In this document: one piece after another, positions 25,223 to 32,371 of the stretch
How the letters are laid out: each line of letters opens with the position of its first letter
Position numbering within the stretch: position 1 is the stretch's first letter
DNA from: JBBSHJ01 sp038253135
GTDB lineage: Bacteria; Actinomycetota; Actinomycetes; Mycobacteriales; QHCD01
Assembly (NCBI GenBank): GCA_038253135.1
Contig: JBBSHJ010000005.1
Span: 1 to 63,987 of the forward strand
Length of the DNA: 63,987 nt
Reading direction: 5' to 3'
Notes under the pieces: model-generated
Database searches by the model: none
What the model was told of the DNA's origin: nothing
Seen by the model: the letters and a program-made list of their open reading frames with translations, nothing else
Translations under genes and position numbers: made by a program

Positions 25223-26383
25223 GTGGCGGCCGCGGTGCCGGACGTGAGCGGGCTCCCGCCGCGCGCGGCCGTCTCTGTCGAGCCCGGGCCCGCACAGAGC
25301 GCCGGGCTGGTCAACGTCGCCAACGGCCTGACCGTCGTGCGCATCCTGCTGGTCCCGGTCTTTGCGCTCTGCCTCGTCCACGACGGTGGCGACAGCAACG
25401 GCTGGCGGGTGCTGGCGTGGGGGATCTTCGCGATCGCCTCGCTCACCGATCGCATCGACGGCGACCTCGCCCGCCGGCGCGGACTCGTCACCGACTTCGG
25501 CAAGATGGCCGACCCGATCGCCGACAAGGCGCTGGTCGGCACCGCCTTGATCGGGCTCTCGATGCTCGACCTGCTGGCCTGGTGGGTCACGCTCGTCATC
25601 CTCGGCCGCGAGGTCGCGATCACGGCGCTGCGGTTGTGGGTGCTGCGCCATGGCGTGCTGCCGGCCAGTCGCGGTGGGAAGGTCAAGACGTTCTTCCAGG
25701 CCTGCGCGATCGGCCTCTACGTGCTGCCGCTGCCCGGCTGGCTGCACGACGTCGCCATCGCGTTCATGGCGCTGGCGCTGGCGTTGACGCTGGTGACCGG
25801 GGCGGACTATGTGTTCCGCGCGCTGTCCCTGCGGCGGATCTCCAAGCGGACCACCGAGCGCACGACCGAGCGGGCCACGGTCAAGGCCGAGACCCGGGCC
25901 GCTGCCGTCGGCCACCCGGTCACGGCGGCGCAGTGCCTGGCCATCCTGACGCGTACCGGCCGCACCGTCGCAGTGGCCGAGTCGCTCACCGGCGGCATGC
26001 TCGCTGCGGTCTTCACCTCGGTGCCGGGCGCGAGCAAGGCCTTCCGCGGCGGCCTGGTCGTCTACGCGAGCGACCTCAAGGCGAGCCTGGCCGGCGTACC
26101 GGCTGAGATGCTGGCCACCTACGGACCGGTGAGCGAGCCCGTCGCCGCCGCGCTCGCAGCGGGGGTGCGGGAGCGGCTGAGGGCCGACTTCGGCCTGGCC
26201 ACGACCGGAGTCGCCGGGCCGGACAAACAGGACGGGATCGACGTCGGGACGGTCTACGTCGCCCTCGCCGCCGGCGGCCGGCCGACGGTCGAGAAGTTGC
26301 AACTGGACGGGACGCGGGCCCGCATCCGCGGTGACTCGATGACCGCGGCGGTCGAGTTGCTCGGCCGCCACCTCGTCACCTGA
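25223..26383 (+). CDS. PgsA-CinA fusion: phosphatidylglycerophosphate synthase joined to a nicotinamide-nucleotide amidase domain
   Basis: 386 residues in one frame. Residues about 30-205 are a CDP-alcohol phosphatidyltransferase with multiple membrane helices: NGLTVVRILLVPVFAL and the metal-binding DRIDGDLARRRG...FGKMADPIADK (DG-x2-AR-x8-G-x3-D-x3-D). Then a basic hinge (KRTTERTTERATVKAE) leads to residues 230-386, a complete CinA C-terminal domain: TVAVAESLTGGMLAAVFTSVPGASKAFRGGLVVYASDLKASLAGV...TTGVAGPDKQDGIDVGTVYVAL. PgsA makes phosphatidylglycerophosphate at the membrane; the CinA C domain deamidates NMN. In most actinobacteria these are two neighbouring genes. No stop or start is lost ambiguously at the junction. 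Confidence 0.85.
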   Translation: MAAAVPDVSGLPPRAAVSVEPGPAQSAGLVNVANGLTVVRILLVPVFALCLVHDGGDSNGWRVLAWGIFAIASLTDRIDGDLARRRGLVTDFGKMADPIADKALVGTALIGLSMLDLLAWWVTLVILGREVAITALRLWVLRHGVLPASRGGKVKTFFQACAIGLYVLPLPGWLHDVAIAFMALALALTLVTGADYVFRALSLRRISKRTTERTTERATVKAETRAAAVGHPVTAAQCLAILTRTGRTVAVAESLTGGMLAAVFTSVPGASKAFRGGLVVYASDLKASLAGVPAEMLATYGPVSEPVAAALAAGVRERLRADFGLATTGVAGPDKQDGIDVGTVYVALAAGGRPTVEKLQLDGTRARIRGDSMTAAVELLGRHLVT

Positions 26384-26561
26384 GTGGCCCGGATCTGGGG
26401 TGATGCAGGCGACGGAATCGTCGCGATCGCCACATCGTTGCCGGTTAAGCCAGGGGCGAACTCCCGTGCGGGAACGGGTCGATGCGACTCGGCCGGCGGG
26501 CGCCGGGGTACCGTGGAGACAAAGCAATCGCGATCTTGCGCAGCGAAAAGGGGTGTGGCAC

Positions 26562-26912
26562 ATGGTTCTGCTTCGTCGAGCGCTCGGTGACACGTTGCGC
26601 GGCGAGCGGCTCAGCCAACACCGCACGCTGCGCGAGGTCTCCTCTGCCGCCCGGGTCAGCCTGGGATATCTCTCCGAGATCGAGCGCGGGCAAAAGGAAG
26701 CGTCCTCCGAGCTGCTGTCCGCGATTTGTGACGCTCTCGAGGTCGGCGTCTCCGAGGTCCTTCGCGGCGCGAGCGACAACCTGCACCAGAGCGAGGTCGC
26801 CGAGCAGGTCGCCGCGGAGCGCGTGGTCCTCCCGGTGCGGACCGGCCTGGCCCGCAAGGTGGTCATCCCGCCGCCGGCCGAGGACCGGCACCGGGTGCCC
26901 GCAACGGTCTGA
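26562..26912 (+). CDS. clgR: ClgR-type helix-turn-helix transcriptional regulator
   Basis: 116 residues from ATG 26562. The Cro/C1 HTH is at about residues 6-60 (LGDTLRGERLSQHRTLREVSSAARVSLGYLSEIERGQKEASSELLSAICDAL), very like mycobacterial ClgR (Rv2745c), followed by a short C-terminal tail. ClgR activates clp protease, psp and other envelope-stress genes in relatives; its position just upstream of pspA and pspM fits. An AAAAGGGG purine run lies upstream of the start. A 178-nt interval separates it from the pgsA-cinA fusion, with no clear element apart from a possible TACCGT near 26511. Confidence 0.85.
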   Translation: MVLLRRALGDTLRGERLSQHRTLREVSSAARVSLGYLSEIERGQKEASSELLSAICDALEVGVSEVLRGASDNLHQSEVAEQVAAERVVLPVRTGLARKVVIPPPAEDRHRVPATV

Positions 26913-26923
26913 CCCGCTCGCCC

Positions 26924-27544
26924 GTGAGCATCATCGGCCGGTTGCTCGGCCGGCGCCGCCGGATCACCCACCGCGAGCCGGAGCCGCCCAGACCCAGACT
27001 GGGAAGCCCGGCCGAGACGTGGCTGCGGCGGGCCGAGAAATCCGCTCGAGCCCTGCACGAGTTGCGCGATGCGCGCAAGTCCGACGGACCGATCGTGGAC
27101 GTCTACACCGACGTCGCGAGCGGCGCCGACGCGCTGGTCGTCGACCTCCGGCGGGTCGCCGGAGAGGTGAGGACGGTCGAGCAGGCCATCGCCCGCATCC
27201 CGAGCCCGCAGCTGCAGCAACGCCGGCACTCCCTGGCCGCCACCGACGCCGGCGCCGCCGAACTCGCCGAGCTCGACGCGCAGCTGGCCACCGACAGCCG
27301 GCTGCGGGCCAGCCGCGACGAGTTGCTGTCCCGGATGCAAGCCGGCGCGGTGGCACTGGACGGCCTGCTGGCCCGAGCCGCAGAGCTCGACGTGACCGGC
27401 GGCTCCGCCACCCTGCCCGGAAAAGCCGAGCTCACCACGACGGCGGCCGAGCTCCGAGACCGGCTGGACGGCGTACGCATCGGAATGGCCGAGACCGAGG
27501 CCGCCACGCGCAAGGTGATGGGAGAGCCCGCGGTAGAGCCGTAG
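26924..27544 (+). CDS. Soluble coiled-coil protein between clgR and pspA
   Basis: 206 residues from GTG 26924, 11 nt after clgR. A very basic N-terminus (RLLGRRRRITHREPE) is followed by long charged alpha-helical stretches (ELRDARK, VVDLRRVAGEVRTVEQAIARI, AELDAQLATDSRLRASRDELLSRM). No membrane segment is present. The spacing of an LRRVAGEVRTVE helix and later VALDGLLARAAEL resembles the C-terminal half of the PspM-like protein (LRTYAARLAAVE...VVAYERLVRAA), so it may be a paralog that lost the membrane part. The role is unknown; position suggests the Psp response. Confidence 0.65.
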   Translation: MSIIGRLLGRRRRITHREPEPPRPRLGSPAETWLRRAEKSARALHELRDARKSDGPIVDVYTDVASGADALVVDLRRVAGEVRTVEQAIARIPSPQLQQRRHSLAATDAGAAELAELDAQLATDSRLRASRDELLSRMQAGAVALDGLLARAAELDVTGGSATLPGKAELTTTAAELRDRLDGVRIGMAETEAATRKVMGEPAVEP

Positions 27545-27570
27545 CTACCTGATCACCCCGAGCCGCTGGT

Positions 27571-27628
27571 GGAGTTAACTCCCTACCGCCAACTCCGGGA
27601 TCCTCCGCGCGGCTCGCATTCGTATGCG
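27571..27628 (+). promoter_or_regulatory. Two palindromes upstream of pspA
   Basis: Perfect 12-bp ggagttaactcc at 27571-27582 and cgcat-tcgt-atgcg at 27615-27628, both between the coiled-coil gene and pspA. Either could be an operator for ClgR or another stress regulator; neither fits the corynebacterial ClgR consensus CGC-N5-GCG exactly. Confidence 0.35.
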
Positions 27629-27693
27629 CAGACCTGCGAACATGTGTACGGCGTACCGTGAGGGTTCGCTCGGTGACAGGAGGACGGACGACG

Positions 27694-28554
27694 ATGGCCA
27701 ACCCCTTCGTGAAGTCATACAAATACTTCATGTCCTGGTTCGGCGCCAAGGTCGATGAGAAGGCCGACCCTAAGGTGCAGATTCAGCAGGCCATCGAGGA
27801 GGCACAGCGCCAGCACAACGCGCTGTCCCAGCAGGCGGCCCAGGTGATCGGCAACCAGCGCCAGCTCGAGATGCAGCTCAGCAAGCGGCTCACCGAGGTC
27901 GAGAAGCTGCAGGCCAACACCCGTCAGGCGCTCGTGCTCGCCGACCGCTCCAACAGCGCGGGGGATACGGCGAAGGCACACGAGTACGAGGAAAGCGCGC
28001 AGCGCTTCGCCAACGAGCTCGTGACGGCCGAGAAGAGCATGGACGAGCTGAAGAGCATGCACGACCAGTCGGTCGGCGCGGCCGAGCAGGCCAAGCGCGC
28101 GGTCGAGCAGAACGCGGTGCAGCTCAAAGCGCAGGTCGCGCAGCGGACCCGCCTGCTGACGCAGCTCGATCAGGCCAAGATGCAGGAGCGGGTGTCGGCG
28201 TCGCTGGAGCAGATGTCCAACGTCGCGACGGGCGGCAACGTCCCGAACTTCGCCGAGGTCGAGGAGAAGATCCAGCGCCGCTACGCGACCGCGCTCGGCC
28301 GGGCCGAACTGGCCGGTACCTCGGTCGAGGGCCGCATGCTCGAGGTGGAGCGCTCCTCGATGGACTTCGCTGGAGCGGCCCGGCTGGACGAGATCCGCGC
28401 CAGCATTTCCGGTGAGCTGACCTCCTCGGCAGGGTCCGACGCACCGGCGGTCGAGTCGAGAGCCGGCGACAGCACGGCGCCGTCCGAGGACGCCGTACCC
28501 GACGCGCAGCCGGCCGGCGCCCAGCCCCAGACCCAGCAAGCCGACCCGAGCTGA
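27694..28554 (+). CDS. pspA: PspA/IM30 family envelope-stress protein
   Basis: 286 residues from ATG 27694, with AGGAGGA 7-8 nt upstream. The sequence is nearly all coiled coil: KYFMSWFGAKVDEKADPK, then QQAIEEAQRQHNALSQQAAQVIG and long helices through residue 230. It corresponds to M. tuberculosis Rv2744c. PspA binds stressed inner membrane as ESCRT-III-like assemblies. The C-terminal 40 residues are Ala/Pro/Gln-rich and probably disordered. The absence of PspB/C and PspF shows this is the actinobacterial version, driven by ClgR. Confidence 0.9.
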   Translation: MANPFVKSYKYFMSWFGAKVDEKADPKVQIQQAIEEAQRQHNALSQQAAQVIGNQRQLEMQLSKRLTEVEKLQANTRQALVLADRSNSAGDTAKAHEYEESAQRFANELVTAEKSMDELKSMHDQSVGAAEQAKRAVEQNAVQLKAQVAQRTRLLTQLDQAKMQERVSASLEQMSNVATGGNVPNFAEVEEKIQRRYATALGRAELAGTSVEGRMLEVERSSMDFAGAARLDEIRASISGELTSSAGSDAPAVESRAGDSTAPSEDAVPDAQPAGAQPQTQQADPS

Positions 28555-28571
28555 GCGGGCGCGCGCATCCG

Positions 28572-29327
28572 GTGGCAGGTCAGCCCAGGACCAGCGTCCG
28601 CCTCGCCGCTTCCGCGGCGCGGCGCGCTCTGGATGGGGCCCAGTCGGTCAAGACCGCCGTGTCGTCCTACCGCGAGCCGCGCGCGAAGCTCGTCCGCGCC
28701 CGCAAGCGGGCCCGCCTGACGGTCACGGTCCGCGCCGTCGTCACCGTCATGCTGGCGATCGTCACCTGGCATCTCTTCAGCGCCGGCGACACCGTCGCCG
28801 GCGGGGCCTTCGCCGTCATCGCGGCGGCCTCGTTCTACGTCACGACCGGGTCGGCCGTGCGCTGGATCAAGCTCGAGCGCACCCCTCTACCCACGCCGCC
28901 GCCACCGCTGCCTCCCGCCACCTCGATCGCCCGCCCGTCGATCGACCGGCTCGCGCACCGGGAGATCGCGTTGGCCCGGCTGTTGCCGAGCCTCGGCGAG
29001 GGCGCCGGCGACACGGGCGTGAAGGCGGACCGAGCGGCCGGGGCGTTGCGCACGTACGCCGCCCGCCTCGCGGCCGTCGAGTCGGCGCGGGCCGCGACCA
29101 ACGCCGAGGAACCCGAGCTCGACGAGGCGATCGAGACGCTCTCCGGGCGACTCGACGCCGGCGTCGTCGCCTACGAGCGGCTGGTCCGCGCGGCCGCCGA
29201 GGCCGCCGCGGCGGCCGGCGCGGGCAGCCCCGACCCGATGGCGATGCGGGCCCTGGAGGACGCCACCGACCGGGTGTCGGGACTCGCCAAGGGCCTGCGC
29301 GAGGTCGGCAAGATCCGCGGACAGTGA
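28572..29327 (+). CDS. pspM: PspM-like membrane partner of PspA
   Basis: 251 residues from GTG 28572, 17 nt after pspA. A basic N-terminus (RKRARLTVTVRA) precedes two close membrane helices (VVTVMLAIVTWHLF and GGAFAVIAAASFYVTTG), then a proline-rich hinge (LPTPPPPLPPAT) and a soluble helical domain. This is the layout of Rv2743c (PspM), which recruits or regulates PspA at the membrane in mycobacteria. The soluble part shares a helix pattern with the coiled-coil protein at 26924-27544. Confidence 0.72.
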   Translation: MAGQPRTSVRLAASAARRALDGAQSVKTAVSSYREPRAKLVRARKRARLTVTVRAVVTVMLAIVTWHLFSAGDTVAGGAFAVIAAASFYVTTGSAVRWIKLERTPLPTPPPPLPPATSIARPSIDRLAHREIALARLLPSLGEGAGDTGVKADRAAGALRTYAARLAAVESARAATNAEEPELDEAIETLSGRLDAGVVAYERLVRAAAEAAAAAGAGSPDPMAMRALEDATDRVSGLAKGLREVGKIRGQ

Positions 29328-29328
29328 C

Positions 29329-29892
29329 GTGCGCCGGTCTCGGCTGCGCGGCCTCGCGGGAGCGGTGCTGGCTGTGGCCGGGTGCGGGTGCACCAGCACG
29401 ACGATCGGCGACGCCCGCGCCGTGGTCACATCATGGTCGGTCCCGTCGCCTGCCTCATCGTCCCCAGGGTCGGGGTTGCCGAGCGTGTCCACGGGATTCG
29501 GTCCGCCGGCGCACCCGGTGTCGTTCCGCAAGGTGACCGGGCCGGCCACGGGTACGCCGTGCGCAGGCGCCGCGGGTCGGGTGCCCGACATCGACCACCG
29601 GATGTGCTTCCGGCTCGCCCCGGCGCTGCTGACCCTGCATCACGACATCGCCGTGCGGCCGCAGCGCTCGGAGTACGGGCAGTGGGTCGTGACCCTGGGC
29701 TTGCAAGGGGTCGACATCTCAGCGGTCGCCGAGCTGACCACGAGCCACGTCGACGAGACGATCGCGGTCGTGAGCGACGACGTCGTCCTGGTCGCCCCCA
29801 CCGTGCAGGGCCCGATCCGCGGCGCGGTACAGATCTCCGGCCAGCTGACGCAGCGTACGGCGTACCGGATAGCCCACCTGCTGCGGCCCTAG
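29329..29892 (+). CDS. Lipoprotein with a SecD P1-head-like domain
   Basis: 187 residues from GTG 29329, 1 nt after the pspM stop. The signal sequence LRGLAGAVLAVAGC ends in a lipobox Cys. The C-terminal part (YGQWVVTLGLQGVDISAVAELT...DDVVLVAPTVQGPIRGAVQISGQLTQRTAYRIAHLL) fits the P1 head subdomain of SecD/SecDF, with the VVLVAPTV and AVQISG signatures. It would sit outside the membrane. SecD itself has membrane helices that are absent here. The location directly after pspM suggests an envelope or secretion-stress role, an inference from context only. Confidence 0.6.
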   Translation: MRRSRLRGLAGAVLAVAGCGCTSTTIGDARAVVTSWSVPSPASSSPGSGLPSVSTGFGPPAHPVSFRKVTGPATGTPCAGAAGRVPDIDHRMCFRLAPALLTLHHDIAVRPQRSEYGQWVVTLGLQGVDISAVAELTTSHVDETIAVVSDDVVLVAPTVQGPIRGAVQISGQLTQRTAYRIAHLLRP

Positions 29893-31076
29893 AGCCCCTC
29901 CAGCCGACGCCGGAGCAGGTCGCGTTCTGCTTCGGTCCTCGCCAGCTCGATCGCCGCCTGCAGATCGCGCCGGGCCGCGGCCAGATCGTTCGTACGACGG
30001 GCGAATTCGGCCCGGGTGGCGAAGAAGAGATGGTTGCGGGCCAGCGGCCCGGCCAGACCGTCGAGCAGCGACAGGCCCGCCGCCGGTCCGTCGCGCTCGG
30101 CGACCGCCACGGCCCGGTTGAGCCGCACGATTGGCGAGCCGGTACGCCGCTCCAGCTCGCCGTAGTAGCCGGCGATGGCGGCCCAGTCCGTGTCGGCTGC
30201 GGTGCGCGCGATCGAGTGCTCGGCGGCGATCAGGGCCTGCAGGCGGTATTCGCCGACCGGTTGCGGGCGCCCGCTGAGCAAGTCCAGCGCCTCGTCGATC
30301 TCGGCCCGGTGCCAGTCGCGCCGGTCCTGCTCGGCCAGCAGCACGATCCCGCCATCGGCATCGACCCGGGCATCCCGGCGCGCATGCTGCAGCAGCATCA
30401 GCGCCAGCAGGGCCCGGACCTCGGGCTCGTCCGGCATCAGCTCCACGATCACCCGGGCCAGCCGGATCGCCTCCTCGGCCAGCTCCCGCCGGACGGGCAC
30501 GGCACCGGACGACGCGGCGTACCCCTCCGTGAAGATCAGATAGAGCACGGTGAGCACGCCGCCGAGCCGCTCGGGCAGGTCGGCGTCGGTCGGGACCCGG
30601 TAGGGGATGCCGGCCGCCGCGATCCGCTTCTTGGCACGGGTCAGCCGCGCCGCCATCGTCGATTCGGACACGAGCAGGCTCCGGGCGACCTCCGCAGTGG
30701 TGAGCCCGCCCACGCATCGCAGGGTCAGGGCGATCCGGGTCTCGGCCGCCAGTGCCGGGTGCGCGCAGGTGAAGATCAGCCGCAGCCGTTCGTCGCGGAT
30801 CGTCGTCATCGACTCGGTGACCTCCTCCTCCGGGCTCCGAGCGAGGTCGTCGGTGATCAGCAGCGGCAGCTTGCGCGCCTGCGTCATCTCGCGGCGCAGC
30901 AGGTCGGTGGCCCGCCGTCGGGCGACGGTCAGCAGCCACGCCGGCGGGTTGTCCGGTACGCCGTCCCGGGACCAGGCAGTGACGGCGGCGGAGAAGGCGT
31001 CGGCCAGCGCGTCCTCGGCCACGTCGAGGCGGCGCAGCTGCCCGACGAGCAGCGCGAGCAGCCGCGCCCAGTGCAC
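29889..31076 (-). CDS. ECF42-type RNA polymerase sigma factor with a long C-terminal extension
   Basis: 395 residues. Region 2 (DVAEDALADAFSAAVTAWSRDGVPDNPPAWLLTVARRRATDLLRR), region 4 (LTLRCVGGLTTAEVARSLLVSESTMAARLTRAKKRI) and a roughly 200-residue helical C-terminus (LALMLLQHARRDARVDADGGIVLLAEQDR) are the ECF42 pattern, a group that works without an anti-sigma factor and pairs with DGPF/YCII proteins. A YCII gene precedes it on the same strand. The first 15 codons upstream of GTG 31076 (AANDAIAAAHRV) still look like region 2 but hold no ATG/GTG, so the true start may be an unusual codon at or near 31121. Confidence 0.82.
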   Translation of the reverse strand: MHWARLLALLVGQLRRLDVAEDALADAFSAAVTAWSRDGVPDNPPAWLLTVARRRATDLLRREMTQARKLPLLITDDLARSPEEEVTESMTTIRDERLRLIFTCAHPALAAETRIALTLRCVGGLTTAEVARSLLVSESTMAARLTRAKKRIAAAGIPYRVPTDADLPERLGGVLTVLYLIFTEGYAASSGAVPVRRELAEEAIRLARVIVELMPDEPEVRALLALMLLQHARRDARVDADGGIVLLAEQDRRDWHRAEIDEALDLLSGRPQPVGEYRLQALIAAEHSIARTAADTDWAAIAGYYGELERRTGSPIVRLNRAVAVAERDGPAAGLSLLDGLAGPLARNHLFFATRAEFARRTNDLAAARRDLQAAIELARTEAERDLLRRRLEGL

Positions 31077-31123
31077 CCGGTGGGCGGCGGCTATCGCGTC
31101 GTTCGCCGCGGCGATCGTCGGCC

Positions 31124-31471
31124 TCAGCGGTCTTGGTCCGTCACGACCTTGCGGACCTCGATGTGGTCCGCCGGCAGCATGGGGATCTGCTTGGCGTATT
31201 CGGTCGCGGTGTCGATGTCGTCGGCCTCCACGAGATACCAGCCGCCGATGCCCTCAGCGGTCTCGGCGAAGGGGCCGTCGGTGACGGTGCGCTCGTCGCC
31301 GTCCGGCCGGACGGTCTTGACGGGGGAGTAGGCCAACTCGGCGCCACCGCGGAGCACGGAGCCGTGCTTCTCCCCGAAGGCCGCGTGGTCGGCGTACATC
31401 TGCTTCCTCTGCTCCGGCGAGAGCGCAGCGTACGGCTCGTTTCTTCCGACGATCAGGAGTGCGTACTGCAT
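31124..31471 (-). CDS. DGPF/YCII-related protein
   Basis: 115 residues from ATG 31471. The start MQYALLIVGRNEPYAALSPEQ and the RTVTDGPFAETAEGIGGWYLVEADDIDTA region contain the DGPF signature that gives the family its name. These YCII-like proteins are consistently next to ECF42 sigma factors and are thought to act in the same response; no enzymatic activity is established. The stop lies 47 nt before the sigma factor's nominal GTG. An AAGGGA box precedes the start. Confidence 0.85.
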   Translation of the reverse strand: MQYALLIVGRNEPYAALSPEQRKQMYADHAAFGEKHGSVLRGGAELAYSPVKTVRPDGDERTVTDGPFAETAEGIGGWYLVEADDIDTATEYAKQIPMLPADHIEVRKVVTDQDR

Positions 31472-31503
31472 GATGGTGTCCCTTCGGGGCTCGAGGTGCG
31501 TTC

Positions 31504-32328
31504 TCAGAACGATGACGGACGGGGACGAGCCGGATCGACAGGGCCCGGGCCGCCCTGGCAGCGCGGGCACCAGAAGGCGACGCGCTCGGTGGGCGCCGGT
31601 CCGAGCCGGGCGGTGCGGATCGGGGTCTGGCATCGCCGGCACGGCCGGCCCGCGCGGCCGTAGACCCAGTGCATGTGGCCGCGGCGCATGTCGCCGGTGG
31701 TGGACTGCTCGGGGTGCTCGCGGTTGGCCCGCATCAGCCGGCGGGCGATCGCGACGACCTGCTGCGGATCGGCCACGTCGGCCACCGGTGTCCAGGGCGT
31801 GACGCCGGAGAGGAACGCTGTCTCGTTCTGGTAGAGGTTGCCGATACCCGCGACATTGCGTTGATCGAGCAAGGCCACGCCGATGCCGGTGTCCGGCGTC
31901 GCACTGATCCGGCCGGCCGCCGCGTCGAGGTCGAAATCCTCGGTCATGATGTCGGGTCCCAGATGCCCGACCAGGCTCGCCTCCTCGGCGGTCGGGACGA
32001 CGGCGAGGTCGTGGACCCGGCGCCCGAGGACGTCGTACGCCGGCGTCGAGAGCACCGCGCGCACCTCGTGCCCCGGCATCGGCCAGCGGGCCGCCGCTGC
32101 GACGATCACCCACGAGCCGTCCATCCTCAGGTGCGCGTGCAAGGTCACGGCGTCGGCGAACCGGATCAGCAGGTGCTTGCCGGCCGCGGCGGCGCCGGTG
32201 ACGGTCCGGCCGCGCAGGTCGCACGGGGCCAGCGACGGGACGCGGAGCTCGCCGCGGGTCAACCGCTGGCCGGCGAGTACGCCGTGCAGCCGCTTCGCGG
32301 TCAGCCAGACCGTGTCACCCTCGGGCAT
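31504..32328 (-). CDS. nei2: Fpg/Nei family DNA glycosylase (Nei2 type)
   Basis: 274 residues. It begins MPEGDTVWLTAKRL, giving the catalytic Pro2 and Glu3, has HAHLRMDGSW and a helix-two-turn-helix near LLDQRNVAGIGNLYQNE, and ends with a CxxC...CxxC zinc finger (CRRCQTPIRT, FWCPRCQ). Bifunctional glycosylase/lyase for oxidised pyrimidines; in M. tuberculosis Nei2 (Rv3297) is beside lhr, whereas here lhr is 12 kb away. The CACAAT hexamer at 32335-32340 ends 6 nt before the ATG, a weaker version of the leaderless promoter. Confidence 0.88.
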   Translation of the reverse strand: MPEGDTVWLTAKRLHGVLAGQRLTRGELRVPSLAPCDLRGRTVTGAAAAGKHLLIRFADAVTLHAHLRMDGSWVIVAAAARWPMPGHEVRAVLSTPAYDVLGRRVHDLAVVPTAEEASLVGHLGPDIMTEDFDLDAAAGRISATPDTGIGVALLDQRNVAGIGNLYQNETAFLSGVTPWTPVADVADPQQVVAIARRLMRANREHPEQSTTGDMRRGHMHWVYGRAGRPCRRCQTPIRTARLGPAPTERVAFWCPRCQGGPGPVDPARPRPSSF

Positions 32329-32371
32329 GCGGTCATTGTGCCCGGGACGGGCGTCTGGCCCTGCCGCACCG

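Noticed and set aside
26384..27693. ClgR binding sites of the CGC-N5-GCG type
   Set aside because: Only N6 or N8 spacings were found; not counted as sites.
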